This document shows, piece after piece, positions 5,788 to 12,897 of a stretch of 64,000 nt of DNA; within the stretch, counting starts at the first letter, position 1; every line of letters begins with the position of its first letter. A program made the translations under genes and the position numbers. The notes under the pieces are model-generated. The model saw only the letters and a program-made list of their open reading frames with translations. It searched no databases and was not told where the DNA came from. This stretch comes from a virus. Where the stretch lies: IMG/VR virus record IMGVR_UViG_3300027759_003827, positions 1 through 64,000 of that record. One strand, given 5' to 3'.

Positions 5788-6687
5788 TTAAATTAAAATT
5801 AAGTAAGATGAAGCCCATTTATCTAAGTAATTATCTGGATATTTTATCTTGTCTTTAGCCATTTTTTCGAATAAAGATAAGTTACGGTCAGTAATTCTAC
5901 TCCATTTATTAGCAGGCGAAGTCCAGTTTAACATTTCTAGCTTTTCCTCTAAAGTAGCATTAGGTAAATACTTTTCAATTAAAGGTTGGTTTAATAAAAC
6001 GTTTGCACAATAGCCCCAAGCAACGTTTGTATCCATACTCAAGTCTTCGTATTCAACTCTACGACGAACTGCATTCTCGTCTTTCTTTATTTGCTTTTTA
6101 CTTTCAGTAGCATTATCGATATCAACCGAACTAGCAAGAGGCTTATTAGTCAAAGTAATAAAAGTAAATCTATCTGTTGGAATCTCAAATCCACTTCTAC
6201 CTACTGCTCTATACTCTTGTAAACAAGCACCCATATCTTCGTCTAATGAAGCTAAGATAGCGGGAGTTAAAGCTTTATTCCAGCCTAATACATTTCTAGA
6301 CTTATCAAACATTCCCTTAACTACATTAATATTTTGCCTCTCAAATAAAGAATCACAATCGTCAAATATAACTCTAATTTTATCTGTACCAGGAGTCGTT
6401 TCGAGTACGTAAGCTAAATTAGCTGCAAAAGCAAATACTCCAGCATTACCTGAAACTGTAAATGGTTTTACTTTATTTTGCTTGCATATTTCCTGAGTAG
6501 TGTAAGTCTTAGAATAGCCCGGTTCGGAATAAATAAAATAATGGTCTCCGAATGGATTGTTTGTAATAGCTTCAGTTAACTTACTCTTAAGGAATTCGTA
6601 CTTTAATGTACCTTGTTGAATCCAATACTGTTCTTTAGAAGATAACTTCTTTAAAACGCTCTCTAGATTTATTTCGTTTTTTTTCAT
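5788..6687 (-). CDS. AAA+ ATPase with unusual Walker A
   Basis: 299 residues. EPGYSKT at 55-61 takes the Walker A place but lacks the Gly before Lys (GxGKT would be usual). VIFDDCD at 106-112 is Walker B, FITLTNKPL resembles sensor 1, and the RRR about 30 residues later could supply the arginine finger. The domain order fits MoxR/CbbQ-like AAA+ proteins that remodel partners. First gene of a unit driven by the promoter at 6709-6740. The substrate is unknown. Confidence 0.75.
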   Translation of the reverse strand: MKKNEINLESVLKKLSSKEQYWIQQGTLKYEFLKSKLTEAITNNPFGDHYFIYSEPGYSKTYTTQEICKQNKVKPFTVSGNAGVFAFAANLAYVLETTPGTDKIRVIFDDCDSLFERQNINVVKGMFDKSRNVLGWNKALTPAILASLDEDMGACLQEYRAVGRSGFEIPTDRFTFITLTNKPLASSVDIDNATESKKQIKKDENAVRRRVEYEDLSMDTNVAWGYCANVLLNQPLIEKYLPNATLEEKLEMLNWTSPANKWSRITDRNLSLFEKMAKDKIKYPDNYLDKWASSYLILI

Positions 6688-6708
6688 AATTCTTATTTGT
6701 TTAGAGTA

Positions 6709-6740
6709 TAAAGATAGTGACTATAAATCAGGCTAACAAC
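6709..6740 (-). promoter_or_regulatory. Class A promoter
   Basis: GTTGT (6736-6740), 19 bases, TATCTTTA (6709-6716), 22 bases before the AAA+ gene's ATG at 6687. Confidence 0.7.
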
Positions 6741-6747
6741 TTTTTTA

Positions 6748-7071
6748 TTAACTTCCAAAAGATACTTCGATATATCTTTTTCCGTCTACTTCTTTTAATT
6801 CAAAATCTTCGATAAAGCAATGATCTACATCTCCGCTCTTTAAATAGAGTTTATTTGCATACTTCCATAATTCCAGCCACGTAAGCTCTCTCTTAGGTAG
6901 CTTAACCTCTACAATATTAACTCCATCTACCATAATATCACCAGACAGGCCGCTATTTTGGTTTATATCCTCTATCTCGTAGATATCAAATGAAACTTCT
7001 AGGTTATTAGCAATCCCTAGATCGATAAATTTCTTAATTTGAGCTTCAATTAGCTCTTCTTTCTTTGTCAT
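6748..7071 (-). CDS. Unknown protein
   Basis: 107 residues, acidic, mixed alpha/beta, with no motif I recognise (LTWLELWKYANKLYL is a likely helix). It stands alone: 62 bases before it and 60 bases after it are non-coding, and the promoter of the AAA+ gene overlaps its 3' side. Confidence 0.65.
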   Translation of the reverse strand: MTKKEELIEAQIKKFIDLGIANNLEVSFDIYEIEDINQNSGLSGDIMVDGVNIVEVKLPKRELTWLELWKYANKLYLKSGDVDHCFIEDFELKEVDGKRYIEVSFGS

Positions 7072-7133
7072 AAGGTAATTTTTAATTTGTTATATAGTTA
7101 TAACACCTAACTAGCAATTCGTTTTAATATTTT

Positions 7134-7349
7134 TTATAGAGATTCTATTTCTGCTTTTACTTCTATCCAAAACTCTCCGGTGCGTATTCCAAGAGAAGCA
7201 TAGATTACCTCTCTCTCTGTTATGATTTCATCTACTACTTTTGTTGCACATAGCTTTGCAAATTCTACCATCGATACTCCTCTTGTGAAGTCTCTACCTA
7301 ATTGCTCGTAGTATTTATATAACTCTAATGCTTTCTCTTTTGGTTCCAT
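7134..7349 (-). CDS. Unknown small helical phage protein
   Basis: 71 residues, helical. The pattern ALELYKYYEQLG...AKLCATKVVDEII is typical of small phage proteins with A-x3-A...VdEI stretches, of unknown role. It begins 4 bases after the stop of the phosphoesterase gene and is probably cotranscribed with it. Confidence 0.65.
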   Translation of the reverse strand: MEPKEKALELYKYYEQLGRDFTRGVSMVEFAKLCATKVVDEIITEREVIYASLGIRTGEFWIEVKAEIESL

Positions 7350-7353
7350 ATGT

Positions 7354-8040
7354 CTATAATTTAAATATATTACCGAATGAGGTTAATCCATAGTCAAACT
7401 TTCCATCCTCTACACATGATGCGTTAGAGAACTTCGTGTTTGGTAGTCTATGATAGGTACTAACTCCTTGATTTTCAATGTCCTTAAGGTTATGTATATG
7501 TCCAAATAGCATTAGCTTTGGCTTCACTCTCATTACAGCCGCTACGAGAGCCTTATCACCGCACATCTCTAAATCGTTATCTCTATTATAGGATAGATCG
7601 CGTACGCCTTTAGGAGGTCCATGTACAACTAATATGTCTGTATCATCTGGAATAGTATCCCATACAAAGTGTGTCTTGTCTCTAGCCTTCATAAAAGACC
7701 AATCACCAAACGTAGGTGTAATAGGTGAACCCCATATTTTTAGTCCTTCTATCTCAACAGACTCGTTCTCTAAATAGATAATATCTTTTAACAGCATATC
7801 AGAATGCTCTACTTGCTTTCTAGCTATAGCCGTATCATGATTACCTGCTACAAATATTTTATACTTGACAGGAACCTTTCCATACCATTCTAAAAACTCT
7901 GTTATCTCTCTCTTGGAAGACTCTAGGAATGGACTATTAGAACAATCACCGCTATGTATCACCATATCTATTCCTTCAAATCTCTCTTTAGGAAATAGAT
8001 CATGCATGCAATGAGTATCGCTTATGTGTAAAATTCTCAT
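7354..8040 (-). CDS. Calcineurin-like metallophosphoesterase
   Basis: 228 residues with the full metal-binding set in order: ISDTH (6-10), HSGD (about 29-32), GNHD (about 66-69), VVHGPP (about 138-143) and FGHIH (about 178-182). These residues hold two metal ions that cut phosphoester bonds. The overall shape is closest to the MPPED/UPF0046 group; the substrate cannot be told from sequence. It is followed by small unknown genes with 4-6 base gaps. A second, different phosphoesterase lies at 15308-16051. Confidence 0.88.
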   Translation of the reverse strand: MRILHISDTHCMHDLFPKERFEGIDMVIHSGDCSNSPFLESSKREITEFLEWYGKVPVKYKIFVAGNHDTAIARKQVEHSDMLLKDIIYLENESVEIEGLKIWGSPITPTFGDWSFMKARDKTHFVWDTIPDDTDILVVHGPPKGVRDLSYNRDNDLEMCGDKALVAAVMRVKPKLMLFGHIHNLKDIENQGVSTYHRLPNTKFSNASCVEDGKFDYGLTSFGNIFKL

Positions 8041-8045
8041 ATTAA

Positions 8046-8288
8046 TTACTTAATTAAATTATCCAAGTCAACTGAATGATGAGACATGATCCTATAGAGT
8101 TCATCTCTAGTCTCTTGTAGAGCGTCGTATACTTCCTTAGACATAGAATCAGGAGCATGCTTAATTGTTCTTCTTAAGTATTGATCTACGTCCCATAATG
8201 CCATAGCTATATCTAAAGCTTTGACTGCTCTTAGATGAGCTATCTGATCATCTTGATCATCTAGATTAAACTTTAATATACCTTCCAT
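8046..8288 (-). CDS. Conserved small phage protein (LRAVKALDxA family)
   Basis: 80 residues. The pattern AHLRAVKALDIAMALWDVDQ, then LRRTIKHAPDS...ALQETRDELYRIM, is one I know from many phages, always unassigned. It looks all-helical and soluble. It sits between two short-gap neighbours in a leftward operon. Confidence 0.7.
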   Translation of the reverse strand: MEGILKFNLDDQDDQIAHLRAVKALDIAMALWDVDQYLRRTIKHAPDSMSKEVYDALQETRDELYRIMSHHSVDLDNLIK

Positions 8289-8289
8289 A

Positions 8290-8685
8290 TTATGCTTTTA
8301 ATTCATTTGGTATTACTGGACATTCATTATACTCCCACCACTCCGAACCATCATACTCACCTCTTGATAGCCAGGTATTATCTTTCTTAAGCCATACTGT
8401 GCCGAATAGTTCTTGGCCTCCATACCCACTATCATATTTGAAGTCTAATTTGCTTAGGAACTCTGTATACTCTTCTTGAGTATAACCTTCCTTTAATAGG
8501 AAAGGATCCTTGGTTATATAGTTATCATGATCATCCCAATAGTAATGACCTGGTCCTCCATAGACGTGTGCACATTTAACTACACTCTTTGTTCTTTCTA
8601 GGTGACCTAGTAGTTCTTCTTTAGCATTTGTCATATCGATTGATCTTAGTTGTTTGAATAGTTCTTCTCCTTTACCGTTATCCAT
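8290..8685 (-). CDS. Unknown protein
   Basis: 131 residues from the ATG at 8683-8685, one base after the upstream stop; an in-frame ATG at 8712 would overlap that gene by 26 bases. Rich in Tyr and Trp (HVYGGPGHYYWDDHDNY, GEYDGSEWWEYNE). No family recognised. Confidence 0.65.
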   Translation of the reverse strand: MDNGKGEELFKQLRSIDMTNAKEELLGHLERTKSVVKCAHVYGGPGHYYWDDHDNYITKDPFLLKEGYTQEEYTEFLSKLDFKYDSGYGGQELFGTVWLKKDNTWLSRGEYDGSEWWEYNECPVIPNELKA

Positions 8686-8686
8686 A

Positions 8687-8893
8687 TTACTTACGTTTGA
8701 ATTTAATTTCATTCAATATCATCATAGGAACCATTACCCATGATACGATAGCGGCAGGAAATATCATTGCAATTATCTCAAGTAGAGTGACATACTCCTC
8801 ATCATCACCTCGCTTACTTGAGGGGTGCTTTGCAATCCATATTACTCCGATAATAGTTGTCGCGATCCAATAGATAAGTAAAAATGTTTTCAT
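8687..8893 (-). CDS. Small two-helix membrane protein
   Basis: 68 residues with hydrophobic segments at 3-21 (TFLLIYWIATTIIGVIWIA) and 37-60 (LLEIIAMIFPAAIVSWVMVP), a basic loop between them (HPSSKRGDDEE) and a Lys-rich tail. First gene after the promoter at 8911-8942. Could be a host-membrane effector or holin; no direct evidence. Confidence 0.65.
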   Translation of the reverse strand: MKTFLLIYWIATTIIGVIWIAKHPSSKRGDDEEYVTLLEIIAMIFPAAIVSWVMVPMMILNEIKFKRK

Positions 8894-8910
8894 AACTTTT
8901 ATTATTTAAC

Positions 8911-8942
8911 TAAAGATAGATAAAACTAATCTATCTACCAAC
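8911..8942 (-). promoter_or_regulatory. Class A promoter with spacer hairpin
   Basis: GTTGG (8938-8942), 19 bases, TATCTTTA (8911-8918). The spacer carries an AGATAGAT/ATCTATCT inverted repeat, different in sequence from the GGAGT/ACTCC repeats of other sites but in the same place. Confidence 0.75.
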
Positions 8943-9453
8943 TTTTTTCTTTATTTATACTCCACTCTAGATAATCGCTATTATTCACCTCATAACCCCA
9001 GTGTAAGAGCGATTGCTGTATACGCGGACTAACCTTCCAGTCCTTAGTACTTGCTACTTTACTGTATATGTTATTTCTCCATCTACCCTTTATACCGCAG
9101 AAGTCCTGCCACCTCGCTATCTGTCTTTTATCATCTTCACCTCTCCTTCCCATATCGTACTTACACCACCATTCGAACCATCCGTATGGATCATCTTTAT
9201 GCATCCAACCCATATCCTTCCAGTATCGGTAATCCATACCAGACCTTATTCCCCATTTATTTAACTTAGGCTTATACTTATCACTCAGGTATAACTCCCT
9301 ATCGAGCCCGTTGAAATGATATTCGAATAACGCCTCGTAGTCATACTCCACCGCACCCACGATAGGTAATCCGAAATAAGACCCGCCAAAGGCGCCTGCC
9401 TCGATAACTTGTCGCGGGGTTAGATTGGGATAAAATGATAAACTGCTATACAT
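8935..9453 (-). CDS. Conserved protein with GWFEWWCKY-GRR motif
   Basis: 172 residues. LTPRQVIEAGAFGGSYF near the start, then DPYGWFEWWCKYDMGRR, DDKRQIARW and GRWRNNI, fit an uncharacterised family I know from bacteria and eukaryotes (LTPxEvLeLG-FGGxYF, GWFQWYCRyY-GRR, GRFrr). No enzyme motif is obvious. Its codons are clearly richer in G+C than its surroundings (CCCACGATAGG, CTCGATAACTTGTCGCGGGG), which may point to acquisition from a host. It has its own promoter at 9472-9503. Confidence 0.75.
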   Translation of the reverse strand: MYSSLSFYPNLTPRQVIEAGAFGGSYFGLPIVGAVEYDYEALFEYHFNGLDRELYLSDKYKPKLNKWGIRSGMDYRYWKDMGWMHKDDPYGWFEWWCKYDMGRRGEDDKRQIARWQDFCGIKGRWRNNIYSKVASTKDWKVSPRIQQSLLHWGYEVNNSDYLEWSINKEKSW

Positions 9454-9471
9454 AACTCTTATTAATTAACA

Positions 9472-9503
9472 TAAAGATAGATAGAATTACTCTACCTATC
9501 AAC
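9472..9503 (-). promoter_or_regulatory. Class A promoter with spacer inverted repeat
   Basis: GTTGA (9499-9503), 19 bases, TATCTTTA (9472-9479). The spacer region holds GATAGGTAG and CTATCTATC, complementary at eight of nine places. Confidence 0.72.
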
Positions 9504-9527
9504 TTTATATATACTTATTTTTGAGGA

Positions 9528-9668
9528 TCAGGCCTCGCGATTTATTCGGATTAACTCTAGCGTATAGCTGAATAAGTCCCATGGTGCGGGGTAGCCTTTA
9601 TAGGCCTTTCCTTTGTTATCGATTATAGTTATGGAGGTCGGTATCCACATCAAGTCTTTAAATGTCAT
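9528..9668 (-). CDS. Unknown 46-residue protein
   Basis: ATG at 9666-9668, TGA at 9528-9530. The product (MTFKDLMWIPTSITIIDNKG...) looks soluble and ends with LIRINREA. G+C content is higher than in neighbours. A 21-codon ORF just upstream (ATG near 9730) overlaps its start and could couple translation, but that is speculative. The rest of the 310-base gap (9454-9763) holds only the promoter at 9472-9503 and AT-rich sequence. Confidence 0.5.
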   Translation of the reverse strand: MTFKDLMWIPTSITIIDNKGKAYKGYPAPWDLFSYTLELIRINREA

Positions 9669-9763
9669 CGTGATTGGGTTTAGTACTCAAGACAGGGTAG
9701 GGTCCAGCTTGAACGAAGTGCATTATATCTTAAAAATATATATATAAGTGATCGCGACGCCCC

Positions 9764-9994
9764 TTAATGCTTATGCGGCGCCCCCTTTGCTTCGTGTTCT
9801 GCTATCGGATCCTTTTTTACTTTTATCTCTAATTCCTTCTTGTAGTTGTAATGAGCTACCATATCTACAAGTGCGTCGTTAATCATATCAATCTTATGTT
9901 CAACTAGCATCTTAGCATAGCCTCTATAGTCAACAAATGCTTTAGACATATTACCTTCGTCGTCTATTAATCTAATTTCAATTTTACTTAACAT
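9764..9994 (-). CDS. Unknown small protein
   Basis: 76 residues with a beta-rich N-terminus (IEIRLIDDEGNMSKAFVDY), a helical middle and a Lys/His-rich end (HEAKGAPHKH). It begins 10 bases after the stop of the DMT-like membrane gene. Not recognised. Confidence 0.65.
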   Translation of the reverse strand: MLSKIEIRLIDDEGNMSKAFVDYRGYAKMLVEHKIDMINDALVDMVAHYNYKKELEIKVKKDPIAEHEAKGAPHKH

Positions 9995-10004
9995 AATTAA
10001 AGTT

Positions 10005-10343
10005 TTATTTCCAAAATATTTGTAATGCTATAATTAGTACTCCTAATCCTATACATACCAAGGTCTTTAAGGTAAATGGTTCTTTAAAGAGATAATGACT
10101 TAATAAACTAAATACAACTATCCCTAAACCAAATCCAATCAAGCGACTAGGCCATATTTCACCGCTAAATGCTGCTACAAAATACTCAACAGATTTAACG
10201 TAGACAATACCTACAGGGATGCTTAGTAACATCATTGGCCAGTAGTATTTTGGATACCAACCTAGCTTCATAGCTCCTTGGAACTGCATATAGGATCCTA
10301 TTTGCCCTAATAAGCCGTAAAGTATACCGTAGAATAGATTCAT
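10005..10343 (-). CDS. Four-helix membrane protein, small DMT/EmrE-like
   Basis: 112 residues with four hydrophobic segments (about 3-22, 33-53, 63-85, 92-110). The phrases LYGLLGQIGSYMQFQGAMKLG, IPVGIVYVKSVEYFVAAF, EIWPSRLIGFGLGIVVF and KTLVCIGLGVLIIALQIFW match a small four-helix family resembling the drug/metabolite transporter superfamily (a half-length EmrE-like unit) that occurs in phages and bacteria. Transport has not been shown for it. It overlaps the next gene's stop by one base. Confidence 0.7.
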   Translation of the reverse strand: MNLFYGILYGLLGQIGSYMQFQGAMKLGWYPKYYWPMMLLSIPVGIVYVKSVEYFVAAFSGEIWPSRLIGFGLGIVVFSLLSHYLFKEPFTLKTLVCIGLGVLIIALQIFWK

Positions 10344-10564
10344 TAGATAGTTCCTTTTCTTTTATCGAACTCTTCTTTAGTCTCTACGCTGGTAACAACA
10401 GTATAACGAGCTGGATATAATCCTACTAGTCTATCGCTCATGGTATCAGTATCAAAGATTGAGAATAAAATACTCTCTCCTTTGAATTCCATTTTATCGG
10501 CCCATACACCTCTTTCTAGATTCTCTTTGTCTTCTCTTAAGACAATTACTCTGTACAAATTCAT
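10343..10564 (-). CDS. Unknown small protein
   Basis: 73 residues, probably beta-rich (LYRVIVLREDKEN, ESILFSIFDTD, ARYTVVTSVETKEEF). Its stop overlaps the ATG of the downstream membrane gene by one base, so translation may be coupled. Not recognised. Confidence 0.65.
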   Translation of the reverse strand: MNLYRVIVLREDKENLERGVWADKMEFKGESILFSIFDTDTMSDRLVGLYPARYTVVTSVETKEEFDKRKGTI

Positions 10565-10566
10565 AT

Positions 10567-10845
10567 TTATTTTTTCTTTTTGTTGTGATAATATTTTTTC
10601 TTCGGTTTAGGTTTTTCTTCGTAATGCTCTCCGGTATTACCGTTCTGTCCTATAATGTCCATTCTCTTATTGACTTCTACTTCATCAAACAGCCTATTAT
10701 ACCTTTCTGCATCAACAGGATTTACATGCTTCCAAGCATATTCAAGCTCAGGTTCATTAAAGTCTTCGTCTAGTCCATCATACTCCTGTAAGGCTTTAAT
10801 AACTCTATCGAGCTTTGCCTCTATTCTATCTAACTGCTCTTTCAT
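10567..10845 (-). CDS. Unknown protein with coiled-coil start and Lys-rich tail
   Basis: 92 residues. Residues 1-21 (MKEQLDRIEAKLDRVIKALQ) are a heptad-patterned helix; the last 20 are strongly basic (KPKPKKKYYHNKKKK), so nucleic-acid contact is possible. Two bases separate it from the next gene. It follows the terminator at 10858-10879. Confidence 0.65.
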   Translation of the reverse strand: MKEQLDRIEAKLDRVIKALQEYDGLDEDFNEPELEYAWKHVNPVDAERYNRLFDEVEVNKRMDIIGQNGNTGEHYEEKPKPKKKYYHNKKKK

Positions 10846-10857
10846 AATCTAAATAAA

Positions 10858-10879
10858 AGATCCGGGGTTAGCCGGATCT
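10858..10879 (-). terminator. Intrinsic terminator after the DUF1737 gene
   Basis: Perfect 8-bp stem AGATCCGG/CCGGATCT with a 6-base loop, followed on the minus strand by TTTATTT. It sits 9 bases past the stop of the gene at 10889-11056. Confidence 0.75.
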
Positions 10880-10888
10880 TGTTTTGTT

Positions 10889-11056
10889 CTACTTCGCCAT
10901 TGCTTGGTAATGGTATGTAGCTGTACCTTGAGCCGATACTTGAATACCGCCTACTAAGTTCCATCCTCTAGCTAATAAGGTATTTACTTCGCTAATTAAA
11001 GTGCTCATGTCTGTGAAGACTACCACTGCATACTGAGTGAATTTTTGATCTGCCAT
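10889..11056 (-). CDS. DUF1737-like protein
   Basis: 55 residues, ATG at 11054-11056, TAG at 10889-10891. The pattern YAVVVFTDMSTLISEVNTLL then ARGWNLVGGIQV...YHYQAM is the DUF1737 signature (YxVV-x-d...V-N-x-l-x-x-GW-x-x-GG...y-QAM). The fold is a small alpha/beta unit of unknown function. It follows the gene at 11058-11480 by one base and is ended by a strong terminator. Confidence 0.8.
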   Translation of the reverse strand: MADQKFTQYAVVVFTDMSTLISEVNTLLARGWNLVGGIQVSAQGTATYHYQAMAK

Positions 11057-11057
11057 G

Positions 11058-11480
11058 TTATTTGTTTTTTCTTGTTAACATTATAAAATATACTTTATCA
11101 TGAGTACTCTTTAGAGTACCTTCTCTTTTTAATTTACCTATTTCTTGCCAATACTCAGAAGTCTTCGGGTAATGTTTTTCAAGTAGAGTACTAAAGTAAT
11201 AAGACTCTTCTTGAGACCAGTTTCTACATTCCGTTATTCCATTATAGAGAGATGAAGAATAAAATCTCTTAGGGTAAGTTTTCTTAAACCAATCTTCAGC
11301 CTTTACAGCTCTCTCTTTAGTTACCCACATAGACCATAACACCATTACGTCATAATCTCTACCTAGCGGTACGTTTCTCCAGGCACGTTTTGTATGTACA
11401 GCTGGATCATACCTTTCAAGTACGTCATCTGAGTTCGTTTTACCGAACTTATACATGCGATATGGGTCAATCTTAAACAT
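11058..11480 (-). CDS. Putative GIY-YIG/T5orf172-like protein
   Basis: 140 residues. MYKFGKTNSDDVLERYDP near the start resembles the xKiGkT...R region of the T5orf172/MUG113 branch of GIY-YIG nucleases, and WVTKERAVKAEDWFKK fits its A-x-x-x-E helix. The next parts (RFYSSSLYNGITECRNW) are unassigned. Single gene with a clear promoter at 11484-11515. It could be a host- or DNA-acting nuclease; the call is tentative. Confidence 0.55.
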   Translation of the reverse strand: MFKIDPYRMYKFGKTNSDDVLERYDPAVHTKRAWRNVPLGRDYDVMVLWSMWVTKERAVKAEDWFKKTYPKRFYSSSLYNGITECRNWSQEESYYFSTLLEKHYPKTSEYWQEIGKLKREGTLKSTHDKVYFIMLTRKNK

Positions 11481-11483
11481 ATC

Positions 11484-11515
11484 TAAATATAAGTACTTTA
11501 TCTCAATCTACCAAC
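11484..11515 (-). promoter_or_regulatory. Class A promoter
   Basis: GTTGG (11511-11515), 19 bases, TATATTTA (11484-11491), directly upstream of the ATG at 11480. Confidence 0.7.
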
Positions 11516-11524
11516 TGTTTTAAA

Positions 11525-11549
11525 TTAAAAAAGCCTACTTTCGTAGGCT
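11525..11549 (-). terminator. Intrinsic terminator after the spanin-like gene
   Basis: Perfect AGCCTAC/GTAGGCT stem with a GAAA loop (11532-11549), followed on the minus strand by T7 (11525-11531). It ends the leftward unit whose last gene is 11570-12241. Confidence 0.85.
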
Positions 11550-11569
11550 CTTCTATATCTAAAATATGT

Positions 11570-12241
11570 TTACTTTACAAGCAAAGTATATGCAAGTCCT
11601 CCGATAATGATATAGGATCCTATCTTTTGGAATTTATTCTTTACTTGTAACTTCTTATAATTAAGATTTAAGTTATCATATTGCTTTGACCACTGATTAA
11701 TTTTAAGATCTTGATTACTAATGATAGACTTAAAGCGAATTTCTTTATTTGCATATAAGCCAATAGTACTATCTTTTAAAGTAATACGAGATTCCTGTAT
11801 AGCTATTACACTGTCCTTAATTACTATCTCATGTTTAACTCCGTCATAAGCGGCTAAATCTTTAGCTACAAAAGTAAGTACCGGGTGTGCTACTGGAAGG
11901 GGATGAGTAGTAGTATCTTTTGGATAGCGTTGATTTAAATAGCTAACTAGTTCGTGCTCTGTAAAATTATCTATCCTATTCTTTTCTACCTCTACTATCT
12001 CTTTTATCTTAATAACTCTAGTCTTTTGATGCTCTACTTGATAAGTTAGAGAGCTATCTAAAGCTTTCAACTCTTCTATCTTCTTATCATCTAGTACATT
12101 TACTGCTACTAAAGAATCATTTACCTTATCAAGGCTATCTAGCTTATCTTGAAAGCTAGCAGTTCCTTTAATGTCCCCTAATGTAAATAAGCCATATCCT
12201 ACGAAGGCTAAAATTGCTACGATTCCGATTTTCTTTAACAT
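11570..12241 (-). CDS. Membrane-anchored coiled-coil protein, spanin-like
   Basis: 223 residues. N-terminal hydrophobic segment at 4-22 (KIGIVAILAFVGYGLFTL), long heptad-rich coiled coil, and a second hydrophobic segment at the very end (GSYIIIGGLAYTLLV). A type II-anchored coiled coil in this size range fits an inner-membrane spanin (Rz-like) or a similar envelope protein, though the C-terminal membrane segment makes a unimolecular spanin or other envelope-spanning protein possible. Role is inferred from architecture only. Confidence 0.65.
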   Translation of the reverse strand: MLKKIGIVAILAFVGYGLFTLGDIKGTASFQDKLDSLDKVNDSLVAVNVLDDKKIEELKALDSSLTYQVEHQKTRVIKIKEIVEVEKNRIDNFTEHELVSYLNQRYPKDTTTHPLPVAHPVLTFVAKDLAAYDGVKHEIVIKDSVIAIQESRITLKDSTIGLYANKEIRFKSIISNQDLKINQWSKQYDNLNLNYKKLQVKNKFQKIGSYIIIGGLAYTLLVK

Positions 12242-12245
12242 ATTA

Positions 12246-12512
12246 TTATTTAATTGGTGTTATTTGATCCATTGCATTCATTTGATAACCTATTCCGTTA
12301 TCTCTTTTAACGTCTTTATTCTCAAGATAACCTGTATTATCTGCATCCCAATGGTTTAGATACGTTACATGATCTCCTACCTCATCGTTTTCTTCAAATC
12401 CTATATACCAATCAGCATCAGAAGAATGCATATTAGAACTCTTTACATTCCAATCCTGCACCTCTCTTGCTAATTTCTCTATTATCTTTCTAACTACTTG
12501 AGTATTGCTCAT
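12246..12512 (-). CDS. Unknown protein
   Basis: 88 residues, acidic, with no recognised motif (DADWYIGFEENDEVGDHVTYL). A CTATTTATA box lies 5 bases upstream of the ATG (12518-12526), suggesting it starts a transcript that runs into the spanin-like gene. Confidence 0.65.
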   Translation of the reverse strand: MSNTQVVRKIIEKLAREVQDWNVKSSNMHSSDADWYIGFEENDEVGDHVTYLNHWDADNTGYLENKDVKRDNGIGYQMNAMDQITPIK

Positions 12513-12517
12513 ATAGT

Positions 12518-12526
12518 TATAAATAG
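12518..12526 (-). promoter_or_regulatory. Class B box CTATTTATA
   Basis: CTATTTATA on the minus strand, 5 bases before the ATG of the gene at 12246-12512. One of nine such boxes in the window. Confidence 0.5.
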
Positions 12527-12532
12527 TTGTAT

Positions 12533-12850
12533 TTAATCTTCTACTAGATCTCTCTTAACGTTACTACCTACCGTTGGTGTAGAAGGATTAACAGCATACT
12601 TAACCATGCCGTCTACTACTCTTCTTAAATAGCCTCCTGAGATAGTCTTGTCTGTTACTTCGTTATAGATTTCTTGCTTTGATTCTGGATACTTCTTTGT
12701 ATAGGCTTCGTGATCAAGAACCTTTTCGATCTTACCTAATAAGAAAGATTCTCCTACTCTAGGATTAGAATCTCTTGTTGTATCGTACCAGGTATTATCT
12801 ACTAATACGTACGCTCTACTTGAATTTAAAAATAATACTTCGTGCTTCAT
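12533..12850 (-). CDS. Unknown protein
   Basis: 105 residues, mixed alpha/beta (HEVLFLNSSRAYVLVDNTWY, ESFLLGKIEKVLDHEAYTKK). No membrane segment or catalytic motif. A weaker promoter-like TATCTTCA lies upstream at about 12872. Not recognised. Confidence 0.65.
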   Translation of the reverse strand: MKHEVLFLNSSRAYVLVDNTWYDTTRDSNPRVGESFLLGKIEKVLDHEAYTKKYPESKQEIYNEVTDKTISGGYLRRVVDGMVKYAVNPSTPTVGSNVKRDLVED

Positions 12851-12897
12851 AACTGTTTGTTGTTGGTTTATATCTGAAGATAAGGACTTTATCTCAA

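Noticed and set aside
9013-9269. Two overlapping plus-strand ORFs inside 8935-9453
   Set aside because: Antisense of a gene with recognised conserved motifs; no promoter or leader.
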